A stretch of DNA of 53,948 bases from assembly GCA_044375625.1 (NCBI GenBank), contig JBILMH010000008.1, forward strand, positions 1 through 53,948. Direction: 5' to 3'. A model generated the notes under the pieces. That model saw only the letters and a list, made by a program, of their open reading frames with translations, made no database searches and was not told the origin of the DNA. The stretch comes from CAISOG01 sp044375625 (GTDB lineage Bacteria; Pseudomonadota; Alphaproteobacteria; CAISOG01). The translations under genes and the position numbers were made by a program. This document shows, piece after piece, positions 25,937 to 33,792 of the stretch (position 1 is its first letter; every line of letters begins with the position of its first letter).

Positions 25937-26491
25937 CTAACTATAGGCGCTGGCCAGTCGCCAATAATGGGCGGCCGAATGGGGAATATAGGCCAACTCC
26001 TCAGCGCGCAGCGGACGAAGCAGCCTGGCAGGATTGCCCCCCCACAGCTCACCGCGCCGAACCACCTTGCCACCTGTTAACAGAGCGCCCGCCGCCAAAA
26101 AGCCGCCGCCCTCTATCACCGCGCCATCCAAAATCACCGATCCCATGCCGATATAGGCCTCATCCTGCAATTCACAGGCGTGCAGGATAACGCCATGTCC
26201 CACCGTTACCCGATCCCCGATTACGGTTGGCCTTGCCGCACCGCCCAGCTCCCCCGAAGACACATGGATGATGGTGCCGTCCTGAATGTTGGTCTGGCAG
26301 CCAATCCGCACAGCGTTCACATCGGCGCGAATCACCACCCCGAACCACAGGCTACTCTCCGCCCCAATGGTTACATCGCCGATAACAGTGGCGTTGGGCG
26401 CGATAAAGCTGGGGATCGTGATTTGGGGATGGCGCCCCTGAAACGGCAGGATAAGGCCGCTTCGGGTATGATCTGTAGTCTCTACACGCAC
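25937..26491 (-). CDS. Gamma-carbonic anhydrase family protein
   Basis: 184 residues forming a left-handed beta-helix of hexapeptide repeats (IAPNATVIGDVTIGAESSLWFG...). The three metal-ligand histidines of the gamma class are in place: His76 (TIIHV), His99 and His104 (VGHGVILHAC). The family trimerises and binds zinc or iron between subunits; many bacterial members (YrdA, PaaY-like) have weak or unproven hydratase activity. It may share a transcript with the Sel1 gene upstream (12-base gap, same strand). Activity is therefore inferred only from the family. Confidence 0.85.
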   Translation of the reverse strand: MRVETTDHTRSGLILPFQGRHPQITIPSFIAPNATVIGDVTIGAESSLWFGVVIRADVNAVRIGCQTNIQDGTIIHVSSGELGGAARPTVIGDRVTVGHGVILHACELQDEAYIGMGSVILDGAVIEGGGFLAAGALLTGGKVVRRGELWGGNPARLLRPLRAEELAYIPHSAAHYWRLASAYS

Positions 26492-26503
26492 CGTTTGGGG
26501 TTT

Positions 26504-27325
26504 CTACCAGCTGCTTTTTTTGCTGGTAGAGGTTGAGGAGCTGTCAGCCTTATGGTCAGAACCGCTGTGCTTTTCTTCCGCAGAAGCCTTGCTGCCGCTG
26601 GCTTTTGAATCCGACGAGGCGGAAGATTTCTTGGCCTTGCTGGCGGCTAGGTCTTTGCCCGCCGCCATATCCTCAGGGCTGATAAAACCACTGATATTGG
26701 TCAGCGCCTCTTTGGCCTCTGCCATGTTCTGGTTGGCGGCCAGGGTTAAATAGGCATAGGCATCCGCCCAATTCTGGGTAACGCCAATACCGGTTGCGCT
26801 CATCACCCCATAGTTGTACTGGGCGTTGGCATCATTGGCTTCGGCGGCTTCGCGGTACAGGCCAGCGGCCTTACGAAAATCTTTGGGTGCCCCCAGGCCT
26901 TCACGGTACAAATCGGCCAGCTGGCTTTTGGCCTGAACATTGCCGCTGTTGGCGGCTTTTTCCAACAGGCTGATGGCTTTGGCATAATCGGGCTCAACCC
27001 CAATACCACGGGCATAGATTAGTCCTGCATTCACCGCGGCCTTAACGTGCCCCTGCGCGGCGGACTTTTCCAACAATTCCAGCGCCTTGGTGGTGTCAGC
27101 ATTAACACCCTGCCCCTGCAAATACATAACCGCCAGGGCAAATTGCGCCGCCGCATCACCCTTAGTGGCCAGCGGTTCAAACTGTTGATAGGCGGTGGCA
27201 AAGTCGCCGCTTTGATAGGCCGCCAACCCCTGCTGAATATCGGCGTTAGCAATGCCAGGCAGAGCAAGAACGCTTAAAAATCCCACGGCAGATAGTCTTG
27301 TTAGAAAGATACGGGTTGCAGACAT
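26504..27325 (-). CDS. Exported Sel1-repeat protein with Ser/Lys tail
   Basis: 273 residues when started at ATG 27325, which places a good signal peptide at the N-terminus (MSATRIFLTRLSAVGFLSVL..PGIANA). The longer start at 27367 only adds 14 residues before it. Five or so Sel1 repeats follow: GLAAYQSGDFATAYQQFEPL, AAAQFALAVMYLQGQGV, AAVNAGLIYARGIGV, AKSQLADLYREGLGA, AQYNYGVMSATGIGV. The last 50 residues are a low-complexity Ser/Lys/Asp tail (SKAKKSSASSDSKASGSKAS). Such proteins act as periplasmic scaffolds; no partner is evident. Unrelated in detail to the Sel1 protein at 2410-3846, which is Cys-rich. Confidence 0.8.
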   Translation of the reverse strand: MSATRIFLTRLSAVGFLSVLALPGIANADIQQGLAAYQSGDFATAYQQFEPLATKGDAAAQFALAVMYLQGQGVNADTTKALELLEKSAAQGHVKAAVNAGLIYARGIGVEPDYAKAISLLEKAANSGNVQAKSQLADLYREGLGAPKDFRKAAGLYREAAEANDANAQYNYGVMSATGIGVTQNWADAYAYLTLAANQNMAEAKEALTNISGFISPEDMAAGKDLAASKAKKSSASSDSKASGSKASAEEKHSGSDHKADSSSTSTSKKSSW

Positions 27326-27501
27326 GGTAAAATCCAGGGTTGGCCAGGGTTGCGAAAATTTCAGCATAATTAGAGCATATTCGGAGCCGTTGGCAAGCCT
27401 TTGATAAGCGATGGGATGGGCGTAGGGCAGCCTTGCAGTTAGTGGCTAGGCAAACCAAGCTTGCCGAAGCCAAAGAATTTATGACAATGGTTGCAGGATG
27501 A

Positions 27502-27530
27502 TTGCCTATAGCGGGGTTTTGCCCTAAAAA
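27502..27530 (+). promoter_or_regulatory. Candidate promoter of the rhodopsin gene
   Basis: TTGCCT (27502-27507), 17-base spacer, TAAAAA (27525-27530), four matches of six in each box. It would give a leader of about 45 bases before ATG 27580. Called by eye. Confidence 0.3.
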
Positions 27531-27579
27531 AAGTCTTATTCCGCCTGCTGTGCAGCGTAAATTTTTTTTGGTTTGTATC

Positions 27580-28392
27580 ATGATGGACGTTTCTTTTGCG
27601 CAGCTGTTTTCGGCCAATGCGTTGCCCGCCAATCTGCTGGCTATCCTGCCCCCCTATCTCTACTGGCTGGGCTTTATTGGCTTTGCTGGTGCAACTTTGT
27701 ATTTTGTGTTGGAGCGTGGCAACCTGGCGCCGGAATTTCGGGTGATTGCCTCGTTAAACGCGGTGGTCGCCCTGGTGAGTGCTATCAGCTATTACTATCT
27801 TAGTGGCTTGGGCGGCGCGAAACTGCCCATTCCACAATCTTTAGCGCAAGGCGCTGTTCAGCTGCACCATCTGGATTGGCTGATAACGCTGCCGCTGCTG
27901 CTGCTGCAAATTCCAGTGCTGTTGGGCATGGATCGGTCGTCGCGGTGGTTGGTGGTGCGGTTGGTGCTGTCGGCCGTTGTGCTGGTTGTGGTTGGGATAA
28001 GCGGCGAATGGTTGCTCAGTAAGGATGCCACCACCCCGCTGTCGGTTGACACAGCCTTTACCCTATATGGCATCGCGGTCGTCGCCCTGCTGCTGCTGCT
28101 GTTTACCCTGTATGTCAGCCTGGCCGATAACTTGGCTGAGCAGCCTGTTGAGGTGGTGCGCGCTTTTAACCAAATGCGCCTGTTAATCCTGCTGGGTTAC
28201 AGCCTGAGCTTTATCATCCCGTTGACGGCGTTGTTCGTGGAATTTGGCGCCCTGCGCGATGCGCTGTACAGCTTGTCGGATTGGGTCAATAAGCTGGCCT
28301 TTGGGGTGGTCAGCATGTCCGCCGCCCTTAGCCTGTCTTACGAATGGGTTGATGAGGATGATGGATGGACAGAGGTGGTGGTTCAGGAATAG
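27580..28392 (+). CDS. Microbial (type 1) rhodopsin with an unusual helix C
   Basis: 270 residues with seven hydrophobic helices (about 26-46, 51-74, 93-117, 122-140, 155-181, 195-221, 227-252). The retinal Schiff-base lysine is Lys238 in SDWVNKLAFG, matching DFVNKILFG of proteorhodopsin, with counter-ion Asp234. Helix E keeps GISGEW (family GYMGEA). Helix C reads HHLDWLITLPLLLLQ: Asp99 and Thr103 fill the positions of proteorhodopsin Asp97 and Thr101, but the proton-donor Glu108 position is Gln110 and the near-universal Arg94 position is His96. Leu107 at the colour-tuning site (105 in proteorhodopsin) points to green absorption. Start 27580 is chosen over an in-frame TTG at 27502 that would lie in the promoter. 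No retinal-forming (blh) or carotenoid gene is nearby. Ion pump or photosensor cannot be decided. Confidence 0.85.
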   Translation: MMDVSFAQLFSANALPANLLAILPPYLYWLGFIGFAGATLYFVLERGNLAPEFRVIASLNAVVALVSAISYYYLSGLGGAKLPIPQSLAQGAVQLHHLDWLITLPLLLLQIPVLLGMDRSSRWLVVRLVLSAVVLVVVGISGEWLLSKDATTPLSVDTAFTLYGIAVVALLLLLFTLYVSLADNLAEQPVEVVRAFNQMRLLILLGYSLSFIIPLTALFVEFGALRDALYSLSDWVNKLAFGVVSMSAALSLSYEWVDEDDGWTEVVVQE

Positions 28393-28403
28393 CCCGCGCC
28401 CTC

Positions 28404-28582
28404 TATAGTCATTGCACTTTAAAAATCTACAGTGCTGCAAATATCACGATCTCTGCGATACGGTGCTCATGTACTTCCGTGTACACTCCCGCCGTCGCTA
28501 CGCTATGGCGCGTCCAGCCGCTCCGTTTCTCGACCTCGTAACATTTTCGCAGGCTGGATATTTCTAAATTGGAACGACTATA
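28404..28582. repeat. MITE-like palindromic element (179 bp) upstream of fliI
   Basis: Begins TATAGTCATTGCACTTTAAA and ends ...TTTCTAAATTGGAACGACTATA, so both ends read TATAGTC(A/G)TT inwards. Inside is GATACGGTGCTCATGTAC followed by a GTAC hairpin, and CGCCGTCGCTACGCTATGGC. It is the same family as the element at 33644-33792, in opposite orientation, and shares the second core with 6447-6598. It starts 11 bases after the rhodopsin stop and ends 6 bases before the CtrA-type box of fliI. No coding capacity. Confidence 0.75.
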
Positions 28583-28588
28583 ACGCCT

Positions 28589-28604
28589 TTAACCAGCCGT
28601 TAAC
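28589..28604 (+). promoter_or_regulatory. CtrA-type binding box upstream of fliI
   Basis: TTAA-CCAGCCG-TTAAC matches the alphaproteobacterial CtrA consensus TTAA-N7-TTAAC exactly. It lies 52 bases upstream of the GTG start of fliI. CtrA is a known master regulator of flagellar genes in this class, so the position makes biological sense. Confidence 0.6.
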
Positions 28605-28655
28605 ACAACCGATTCAGACTAAGGCAGCACCCCATTTTTTGCTTTAGGAGCCGTC

Positions 28656-29987
28656 GTGTCCAGTTATAACGCGCTTTTGGCCGAGATTCGTCGCCTTCAG
28701 CCCGTTCAGCTGTTTGGCCATGTCACGGGCGTGCTGGGCATGATGTTGGAGATTGGCGGCATTACTCAGGAGGTCAGCATTGGTGACCGCTGCAAAATTC
28801 AGGGGCGCGGTACCAAGGCGATTGAGGCGGAAATCATTGGCTTTCGTAGTGGCAAGGCGTTGGCCATGCCCTTTGGCCTGTTGGATGGGGTCGGGTTGGG
28901 GCAGGCGGTTGAGATGTTGCGGGCGGAGCCGATTATCTATCCCGATAACACCTGGTTAGGGCGGGTTATCAACGCTAAGGCCGAACCGATTGATGCCAAA
29001 GGGCCAATGGCGGAGGGGTCAACCGGCATGTCGTTGCGCAACAGTCCGCCGCCCGCCAACCTGCGGCAACGGGTGGGAGAAAAAATAGACCTTGGAGTGC
29101 GCCCTATCAACACCTTCTTAACCTGCTGCAAGGGACAACGGATGGGGATCTTCGCCGGTTCTGGGGTTGGGAAATCCGTATTGCTGGGCATGTTGGCGCG
29201 CTACAGCACCGCCGATGTTATCGTGATTGGCCTGATTGGCGAACGCGGGCGCGAGGTGCAGGAGTTTATCGACGATGATCTGGGGCCGGAGGGGTTGGCG
29301 CGATCGGTGCTGATCATCGCCACCTCTGACGAATCGCCCTTAATGCGGCGCCAGGCGGCACAAACCACCCTGGCGGTGGCCGAATATTTTCGTGACCAGG
29401 GCAAAAACGTGCTGTGTTTGATGGACAGCGTCACCCGCTTTGCAATGGCGCAGCGGGAAATCGGCCTGTCGGCGGGCGAACCCCCCGCCAGCAAGGGCTA
29501 TACCCCGACCGTTTTTGCCGAGCTGCCCAAACTGCTGGAACGGGCGGGGCCCGGCCTGGTGGGCAGCGGCAGCATCACCGCCATGTTCACCGTGTTGGTG
29601 GAGGGGGACGATATGAACGAGCCGATTGCCGATGCGGTGCGCGGGATTCTGGACGGTCATATCGTGTTGGATCGCAAAATCGCTGAGCGGGGGCGCTATC
29701 CCGCCATCAACATTTTGCGCAGCATTTCCCGTACCATGCCTGGCTGCAACAGTAAGGAGGAGACGCAGCTGTTGCGCCACGCCCGCCAGCTGTTGTCGAG
29801 CTATGAAGACATGGCGGAGCTGATCCGGCTGGGCGCCTATCGCCGCGGCAGCGACCCCCAGATTGATGAGGCGATTTTGTTCCATGAACCGTTGGAACAT
29901 TTCCTGTCGCAAGACCGCCACGAACGCGCCAGCCTGGCCGATGGCTATCAAGAACTGGCCGAAATTCTTAAGAATCCCGTGGTTTAG
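28656..29987 (+). CDS. fliI: Flagellum-specific ATPase FliI
   Basis: 443 residues. FliI is the hexameric ATPase of the flagellar type III export apparatus at the membrane base. The GTG start at 28656 has AGGAG at 28646-28650. Walker A is GIFAGSGVGKSVLLG, then GLIGERGREVQEF, Walker B VLCLMDSVTRFAMAQRE and the region KGYTPTVFAELPKLLERAGPG, all typical of FliI/YscN rather than F1 ATPase. GCNSKEE near residue 365 also fits. No fliJ, fliH or other flagellar gene is present on either side; the opposite-strand carboxypeptidase gene ends within its last codons (overlap 29984-29987). A CtrA-type box lies upstream. Confidence 0.93.
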   Translation: MSSYNALLAEIRRLQPVQLFGHVTGVLGMMLEIGGITQEVSIGDRCKIQGRGTKAIEAEIIGFRSGKALAMPFGLLDGVGLGQAVEMLRAEPIIYPDNTWLGRVINAKAEPIDAKGPMAEGSTGMSLRNSPPPANLRQRVGEKIDLGVRPINTFLTCCKGQRMGIFAGSGVGKSVLLGMLARYSTADVIVIGLIGERGREVQEFIDDDLGPEGLARSVLIIATSDESPLMRRQAAQTTLAVAEYFRDQGKNVLCLMDSVTRFAMAQREIGLSAGEPPASKGYTPTVFAELPKLLERAGPGLVGSGSITAMFTVLVEGDDMNEPIADAVRGILDGHIVLDRKIAERGRYPAINILRSISRTMPGCNSKEETQLLRHARQLLSSYEDMAELIRLGAYRRGSDPQIDEAILFHEPLEHFLSQDRHERASLADGYQELAEILKNPVV

Positions 29988-31321
29988 CGGGTATGGCCTT
30001 GGTTTAGGGCTACCAAGAAGCCACCGTTCAATGGACTGTCGGCTCTCTGGGTTGATAATGGCTGTAAGCTGAATAGCGAAAATCCGCTGGATGCTGGCTG
30101 TCCGAGGCATAGACCTTCCATCGATCCTTGACAGATCGTGCTAAGTAGTTCTTTTGCTTGCTGTCTATGGTTGCGTTCGGCAATCACAATGCTTTTTTGT
30201 TTAGCCACACCAAGCAAATATGGCTGCTGTAATAGACCATCTACTCCGCCAGTAACAACTAACGCGCGAATGCCATAGAAGGATTTAACCGTTGCTGCTC
30301 CCCAAGTCAAATCGGATGTACCGGTTTTGTGATAGGTTGGTTGAACCGCTTCAATAAAACTTGCGTTATTTCCAGGAAAATTACGGCCATGAAAAACCAT
30401 ATTGGGGTTTCCAAAAATCTGCAGCCAATCTTCAGGAAAAACCTCTGATTTAAAGAGATTGTCAATAATTTTTGCCAGTCGTTCAGGGGTAATTTGGGTG
30501 GTGCGTGAGGGATACGCTATAAGACGGCCATCAGAAGCCTTTCTTAAAGGATGATCGATATGGGGATAACCGCTTGCCGACAAAAGGCAAAAGGGCTTAT
30601 TGGAGTTTGGGGATAGTTCAGCAGCCAGGGCGTTTAGCGAATCCGTCATTTCGGCATAGAACATAGGCTTGCCAGAAAAAAGCCCAAACAATAAAGATCC
30701 TTGAGCCAAGGCATTGTCCGATTTGTGATAAATAAGGGCGATAACCTGACGATAGGTTGGTGTCGATTTTGGCAAGCCATCTTGGCCAATCTCAAACACC
30801 TCTGGCCGAAAATCGGAAAGATAGGAGTTTTGGGGTGTTATAGCATAGGGACTAAGATCCTTGCTTAATTTTGGGTCTGCAATTTTCTGGGGGTTAATCG
30901 CCTGTGCCCAAAGCTCAGGGGGAATAGGGTCATCAAGATTGATTCCGTTAATTGTCGCCTGCTCTGCTAGCAAACCCAAAGTTAGGGTTTTGATCATGGA
31001 GGCAGGATCAGCGGCTATATCTTTATCTTTGCTGTCGACCACTTCACCGTTAATCATCGCCACCCAAGATAGGGGTGGGTGAACCAAAGGCTTCACGGCA
31101 TCGCAATGTTTGCGCGTAATGGTGCCTGCAGGGGGCGGCGTAGAGTTTTGCCCAGCCCCATTAGGCGGAGAGGAAACGGCGGCTGAGGGATTGTTGAATA
31201 CTGGGCCAACCGCTTTACCATAAGCCAATCTTGGCTGATTAATCGCAACCCACGCAGGTGCTAGCAGAAAGGCAACAAGGCGGCGGCGATAACTTGGCCT
31301 CAAATCTTCCCTCTCACACAA
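29984..31321 (-). CDS. D-alanyl-D-alanine carboxypeptidase-like protein (S11/PBP family)
   Basis: 445 residues. All three active-site motifs of penicillin-recognising enzymes are visible: SxxK as Ser108-Met-Ile-Lys111 (PASMIKTLT), SxN as Ser201-Asp-Asn203 (HKSDNALA) and KTG as Lys332-Thr-Gly334 (YHKTGTSD). The N-terminus RPSYRRRLVAFLLAPAWVA looks like a signal sequence with a cluster of arginines but without a strict twin-arginine motif. A Pro/Ser-rich stretch (about 40-66) separates it from the enzyme domain. It probably trims peptidoglycan pentapeptides in the periplasm. The usual C-terminal membrane-anchoring helix of PBP5-type enzymes is not apparent. Convergent with fliI, overlapping by 4 bases. 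Confidence 0.8.
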   Translation of the reverse strand: MCEREDLRPSYRRRLVAFLLAPAWVAINQPRLAYGKAVGPVFNNPSAAVSSPPNGAGQNSTPPPAGTITRKHCDAVKPLVHPPLSWVAMINGEVVDSKDKDIAADPASMIKTLTLGLLAEQATINGINLDDPIPPELWAQAINPQKIADPKLSKDLSPYAITPQNSYLSDFRPEVFEIGQDGLPKSTPTYRQVIALIYHKSDNALAQGSLLFGLFSGKPMFYAEMTDSLNALAAELSPNSNKPFCLLSASGYPHIDHPLRKASDGRLIAYPSRTTQITPERLAKIIDNLFKSEVFPEDWLQIFGNPNMVFHGRNFPGNNASFIEAVQPTYHKTGTSDLTWGAATVKSFYGIRALVVTGGVDGLLQQPYLLGVAKQKSIVIAERNHRQQAKELLSTICQGSMEGLCLGQPASSGFSLFSLQPLSTQRADSPLNGGFLVALNQGHTR

Positions 31322-31665
31322 AAAGAGTTGGGCAGAAATAACTAATTATTGGTTAATAATACAGGGTGGGCGTGCTTTTGTCAAAGAAATGTTTCGGCAA
31401 GAGCAAGTTGTTTTCCTTGAAAAGCACAAATTATTTCTGAAGCAAACAATTGCCCAGGAAAATTTGTAAAAACCATAAAAGGCGTTAGGAAGGGATAGGG
31501 CGGCGGTTCATTGGCTTGAATGATCCGCCCGAATATCCCGAATGCCCCAAACGCAGCGACTTGTTATCACGTGGGCTGCCTCCCCCCTCTTCAAAAATGA
31601 GGGGCAATAGCATAAAGTGCTAACAGCGGGCGCCAATCGGGCTGTTGGGGACAAAAGGGCATCAG
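31322..31665. other. Intergenic region between the carboxypeptidase and Fic genes
   Basis: 344 bases, divergent gene pair, so both promoters are expected here. The stretch 31330-31480 is AT-rich. A short hairpin CCCCTC-N9-GAGGGG lies at about 31586-31607. One 26-codon open frame (from ATG 31388, MFRQEQVVFL...) has no ribosome site or recognisable character and is not called. No repeat element seen. Confidence 0.3.
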
Positions 31666-32271
31666 ATGGTTTTGGAAAATAAGCTGAACATCACCAACCA
31701 AGTTGAATTGGCGCGTGCCGAGGAAAAATTCAGCAAGCAAAAGGCCAAAAAGCTTTTTGAAACAGGCGAAATTGATCGGATTGAGGTCGGCATTTTTGCT
31801 GGCCTGGCGCATATTCATCGATGGTTGTTTGAGGGTGTTTGCGACTTTGCTGGTCAAATTCGACAGGTCAATATTGCCAAGGGGTATTTTCGTTTTGCCC
31901 CCCTAATGCACCTAACGTCGTCCTTGCAATATATCGATGCGATGCCCCACACCAGCTTTGATGAAATTGTCGAAAAATATGTTGAAATGAATATCGCCCA
32001 CCCCTTTCGTGAGGGTAGTGGCCGTGCGACCCGCATTTGGTTGGATTGTATGTTGAAATCCCAAATTCAAAAGGTGGTTGATTGGAATCTGGTCGATAAG
32101 GAGGCCTATCTATCGGCGATGCAGCGTAGCGTGGTAAAAGATGTTGAGATTAAGCACCTGTTGCAATCTGCCCTGACCGATAAAATTCACGACCGTGAAA
32201 TCTTTATGAAGGGGATTGATGTCAGCTATTTTTATGAGGGTTACACCGAATTCAGGACAGAGGATCTTTAG
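31666..32271 (+). CDS. Class III Fic-domain protein (probable AMP transferase)
   Basis: 201 residues. Fic enzymes transfer AMP from ATP to hydroxyl groups of target proteins. The Fic motif is HPFREGSGRATR (His112 to Arg123); the catalytic His, Phe, Glu and both Arg are present, but the usual Asn of GNG is Ser118. Near the C-terminus, Ser187-YFY-Glu191-Gly192 matches the class III self-inhibition motif (S/T)xxxE(G/N), as in the compact Neisseria Fic protein, so no separate antitoxin gene is needed and none is seen. The start ATG at 31666 is preceded by AAAGGG; the in-frame TTG at 31645 is less likely. It stands as a single gene. Confidence 0.85.
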   Translation: MVLENKLNITNQVELARAEEKFSKQKAKKLFETGEIDRIEVGIFAGLAHIHRWLFEGVCDFAGQIRQVNIAKGYFRFAPLMHLTSSLQYIDAMPHTSFDEIVEKYVEMNIAHPFREGSGRATRIWLDCMLKSQIQKVVDWNLVDKEAYLSAMQRSVVKDVEIKHLLQSALTDKIHDREIFMKGIDVSYFYEGYTEFRTEDL

Positions 32272-32451
32272 GGGCGGTTATGGGGTAACGTTAGCCCGCG
32301 CCAATCTTATTTAGCCCCCCTGCCCACCCTGAGTTTACTTAACAAAAGTCTGTTGGTTTTTGGCGCGGTTGTGGGCTAGGATATTGGCAGTTGCCTTACC
32401 CCTAAGCAGTTTTACCGATCCCTCCGCCAACCTATGTTGAAAGGTCATGTG

Positions 32452-33606
32452 ATGTCACAACAATCCCACCCCCGCTGCATTTCCCTCCGTCCCCTAAGGG
32501 CGCCGCGGATGGTTGGCTTGATGGCGGTTGCCACAGCCCTGTTGCTGCTGGGGCAGGGGCGGGCGCAGGCGGACATCAGCATCGCGGTGGTTGGCGCGAT
32601 GACAGGCCCCTATGCCTCAACGGGGGAGCAGTTTCGGCGCGGGGCGGAGCTGGCGGTGGCCAACATCAATAAGGCTGGCGGTATTAAGGGGGAGCAGGTC
32701 AAATTGGTGATAGCGGACGATGCCTGCGACCCCAAACAGGCGGTGGCGGTGGCCAACAAGCTGGCCTCTGCGGGGGTAAAATATGTGGTTGGCCATATGT
32801 GTTCGGGATCCTCTATCCCCGCCAGCGATGTGTATCATGAGGAGGGGATGGTGCAGATTACCCCAGGATCCACCAACCCCAGCCTAACGGATAAGGGCTA
32901 TCCCCTGCTGTTTCGTACCTGCTATCGCGATGACCAAAGCGCCAAATTTGTCGCGGGCGTGGTGGCGCGGGAGATTGCGGGCAAAAAGCTGGCAATCCTG
33001 AACGACCGCAGCGCCTATGGCAAAGGCTTTACCGATGAGGTGCGCGGCGCGCTGACCGCAAAGGGCATTACCCCCGTGCTGGATGACGCGATTACCGCGG
33101 GTGAAAAGGACTATGCCGCGATTGTTAGTAAGCTGAAACAGGCTGGCGTTACCCTGGTGGTGTTTGGGGGCTATCACACCGAGGCTGGCCTTATCCTGCG
33201 CCAGGCGGCCGACCAGGGGCTGAAGTTGCAGCTGATTGGCGGCGATTCCCTGACCACCCCCGAATTCTGGTCAATCGCGGGGGAGCGGGGGGAGGGGGCA
33301 CGCTTTGTCTGGAACCCCGATGCCCGCAACCTGCCCAGTGCCAAGGCGGTGGTTGAACAGCTGCGTGCCCAGAATTATGAGCCTGAGGGTTATACCATCA
33401 ACACCTATGTTGCCTTTGAAATTCTGGCGCAAGCGCTGGCCAGTGTTGATAAGCCGACGCCCGCCAAGGTGGCCGCCGCCATGCATCAACAAAGCTTTCA
33501 GACCATCAACGGCACCATCAGCCTGGATGCCAAAGGGGATCTGAAAAATCCAGGCTTTGCCATGTATGTTTGGAGTAAGGGGCGTTATAAGGAGGTGAGC
33601 CCCTAG
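32452..33606 (+). CDS. Branched-chain amino-acid type ABC transporter substrate-binding protein (LivK-like)
   Basis: 384 residues. A signal peptide (MVGLMAVATALLLLGQGRAQA) precedes the mature start DISIAVVGAMTGPYASTGEQF, the standard entry of type I periplasmic binding proteins of the Leu/Ile/Val class. A Cys pair (DDACDPKQ and GHMCSGSS) is in the place of the conserved disulfide, and FGGYHTEAGLILRQAADQG is the second-lobe signature. Start 32452 has AAAGG at 32440-32444, whereas ATG 32434 has none. No permease (livH/M) or ATPase (livG/F) genes are adjacent, so it must work with a transporter encoded elsewhere or as a sensor. A MITE-like element lies just downstream. Confidence 0.9.
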   Translation: MSQQSHPRCISLRPLRAPRMVGLMAVATALLLLGQGRAQADISIAVVGAMTGPYASTGEQFRRGAELAVANINKAGGIKGEQVKLVIADDACDPKQAVAVANKLASAGVKYVVGHMCSGSSIPASDVYHEEGMVQITPGSTNPSLTDKGYPLLFRTCYRDDQSAKFVAGVVAREIAGKKLAILNDRSAYGKGFTDEVRGALTAKGITPVLDDAITAGEKDYAAIVSKLKQAGVTLVVFGGYHTEAGLILRQAADQGLKLQLIGGDSLTTPEFWSIAGERGEGARFVWNPDARNLPSAKAVVEQLRAQNYEPEGYTINTYVAFEILAQALASVDKPTPAKVAAAMHQQSFQTINGTISLDAKGDLKNPGFAMYVWSKGRYKEVSP

Positions 33607-33643
33607 GGTCTCGTCACTGCCGAAACCCGCCAATCTTAACCGC

Positions 33644-33792
33644 TATAGTCGTTTCAATTTAGAAATTGACAGACGGCGAAAATGACGATCGGATGAGAAA
33701 TGGAGCGCAGTGTACTTTTACGTACATGAGCACCGTATCGCAGGCTGAGCGGCATTTGCAGCACTGTAACTTTATAAAGTGGAATGACTATA
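33644..33792. repeat. MITE-like palindromic element (149 bp) abutting the photolyase start
   Basis: Begins TATAGTCGTTTCAATTTAGA and ends ...CTTTATAAAGTGGAATGACTATA; both ends read TATAGTC(A/G)TT inwards. Read on the minus strand it follows the 28404-28582 element closely (TACAGTGCTGCAAAT, GCGATACGGTGCTCATGTAC), but lacks about 30 internal bases including the CGCCGTCG core. Its last base (33792) is immediately followed by the ATG of the photolyase gene, so it supplies the whole leader, including AAGTGGA at 33777-33783 as ribosome site. Confidence 0.75.

Noticed and set aside
31388..31468. Small open frame upstream of the Fic gene as an antitoxin
   Set aside because: 26 codons, no ribosome site, about 200 bases away, and a class III Fic protein carries its own inhibitory motif.
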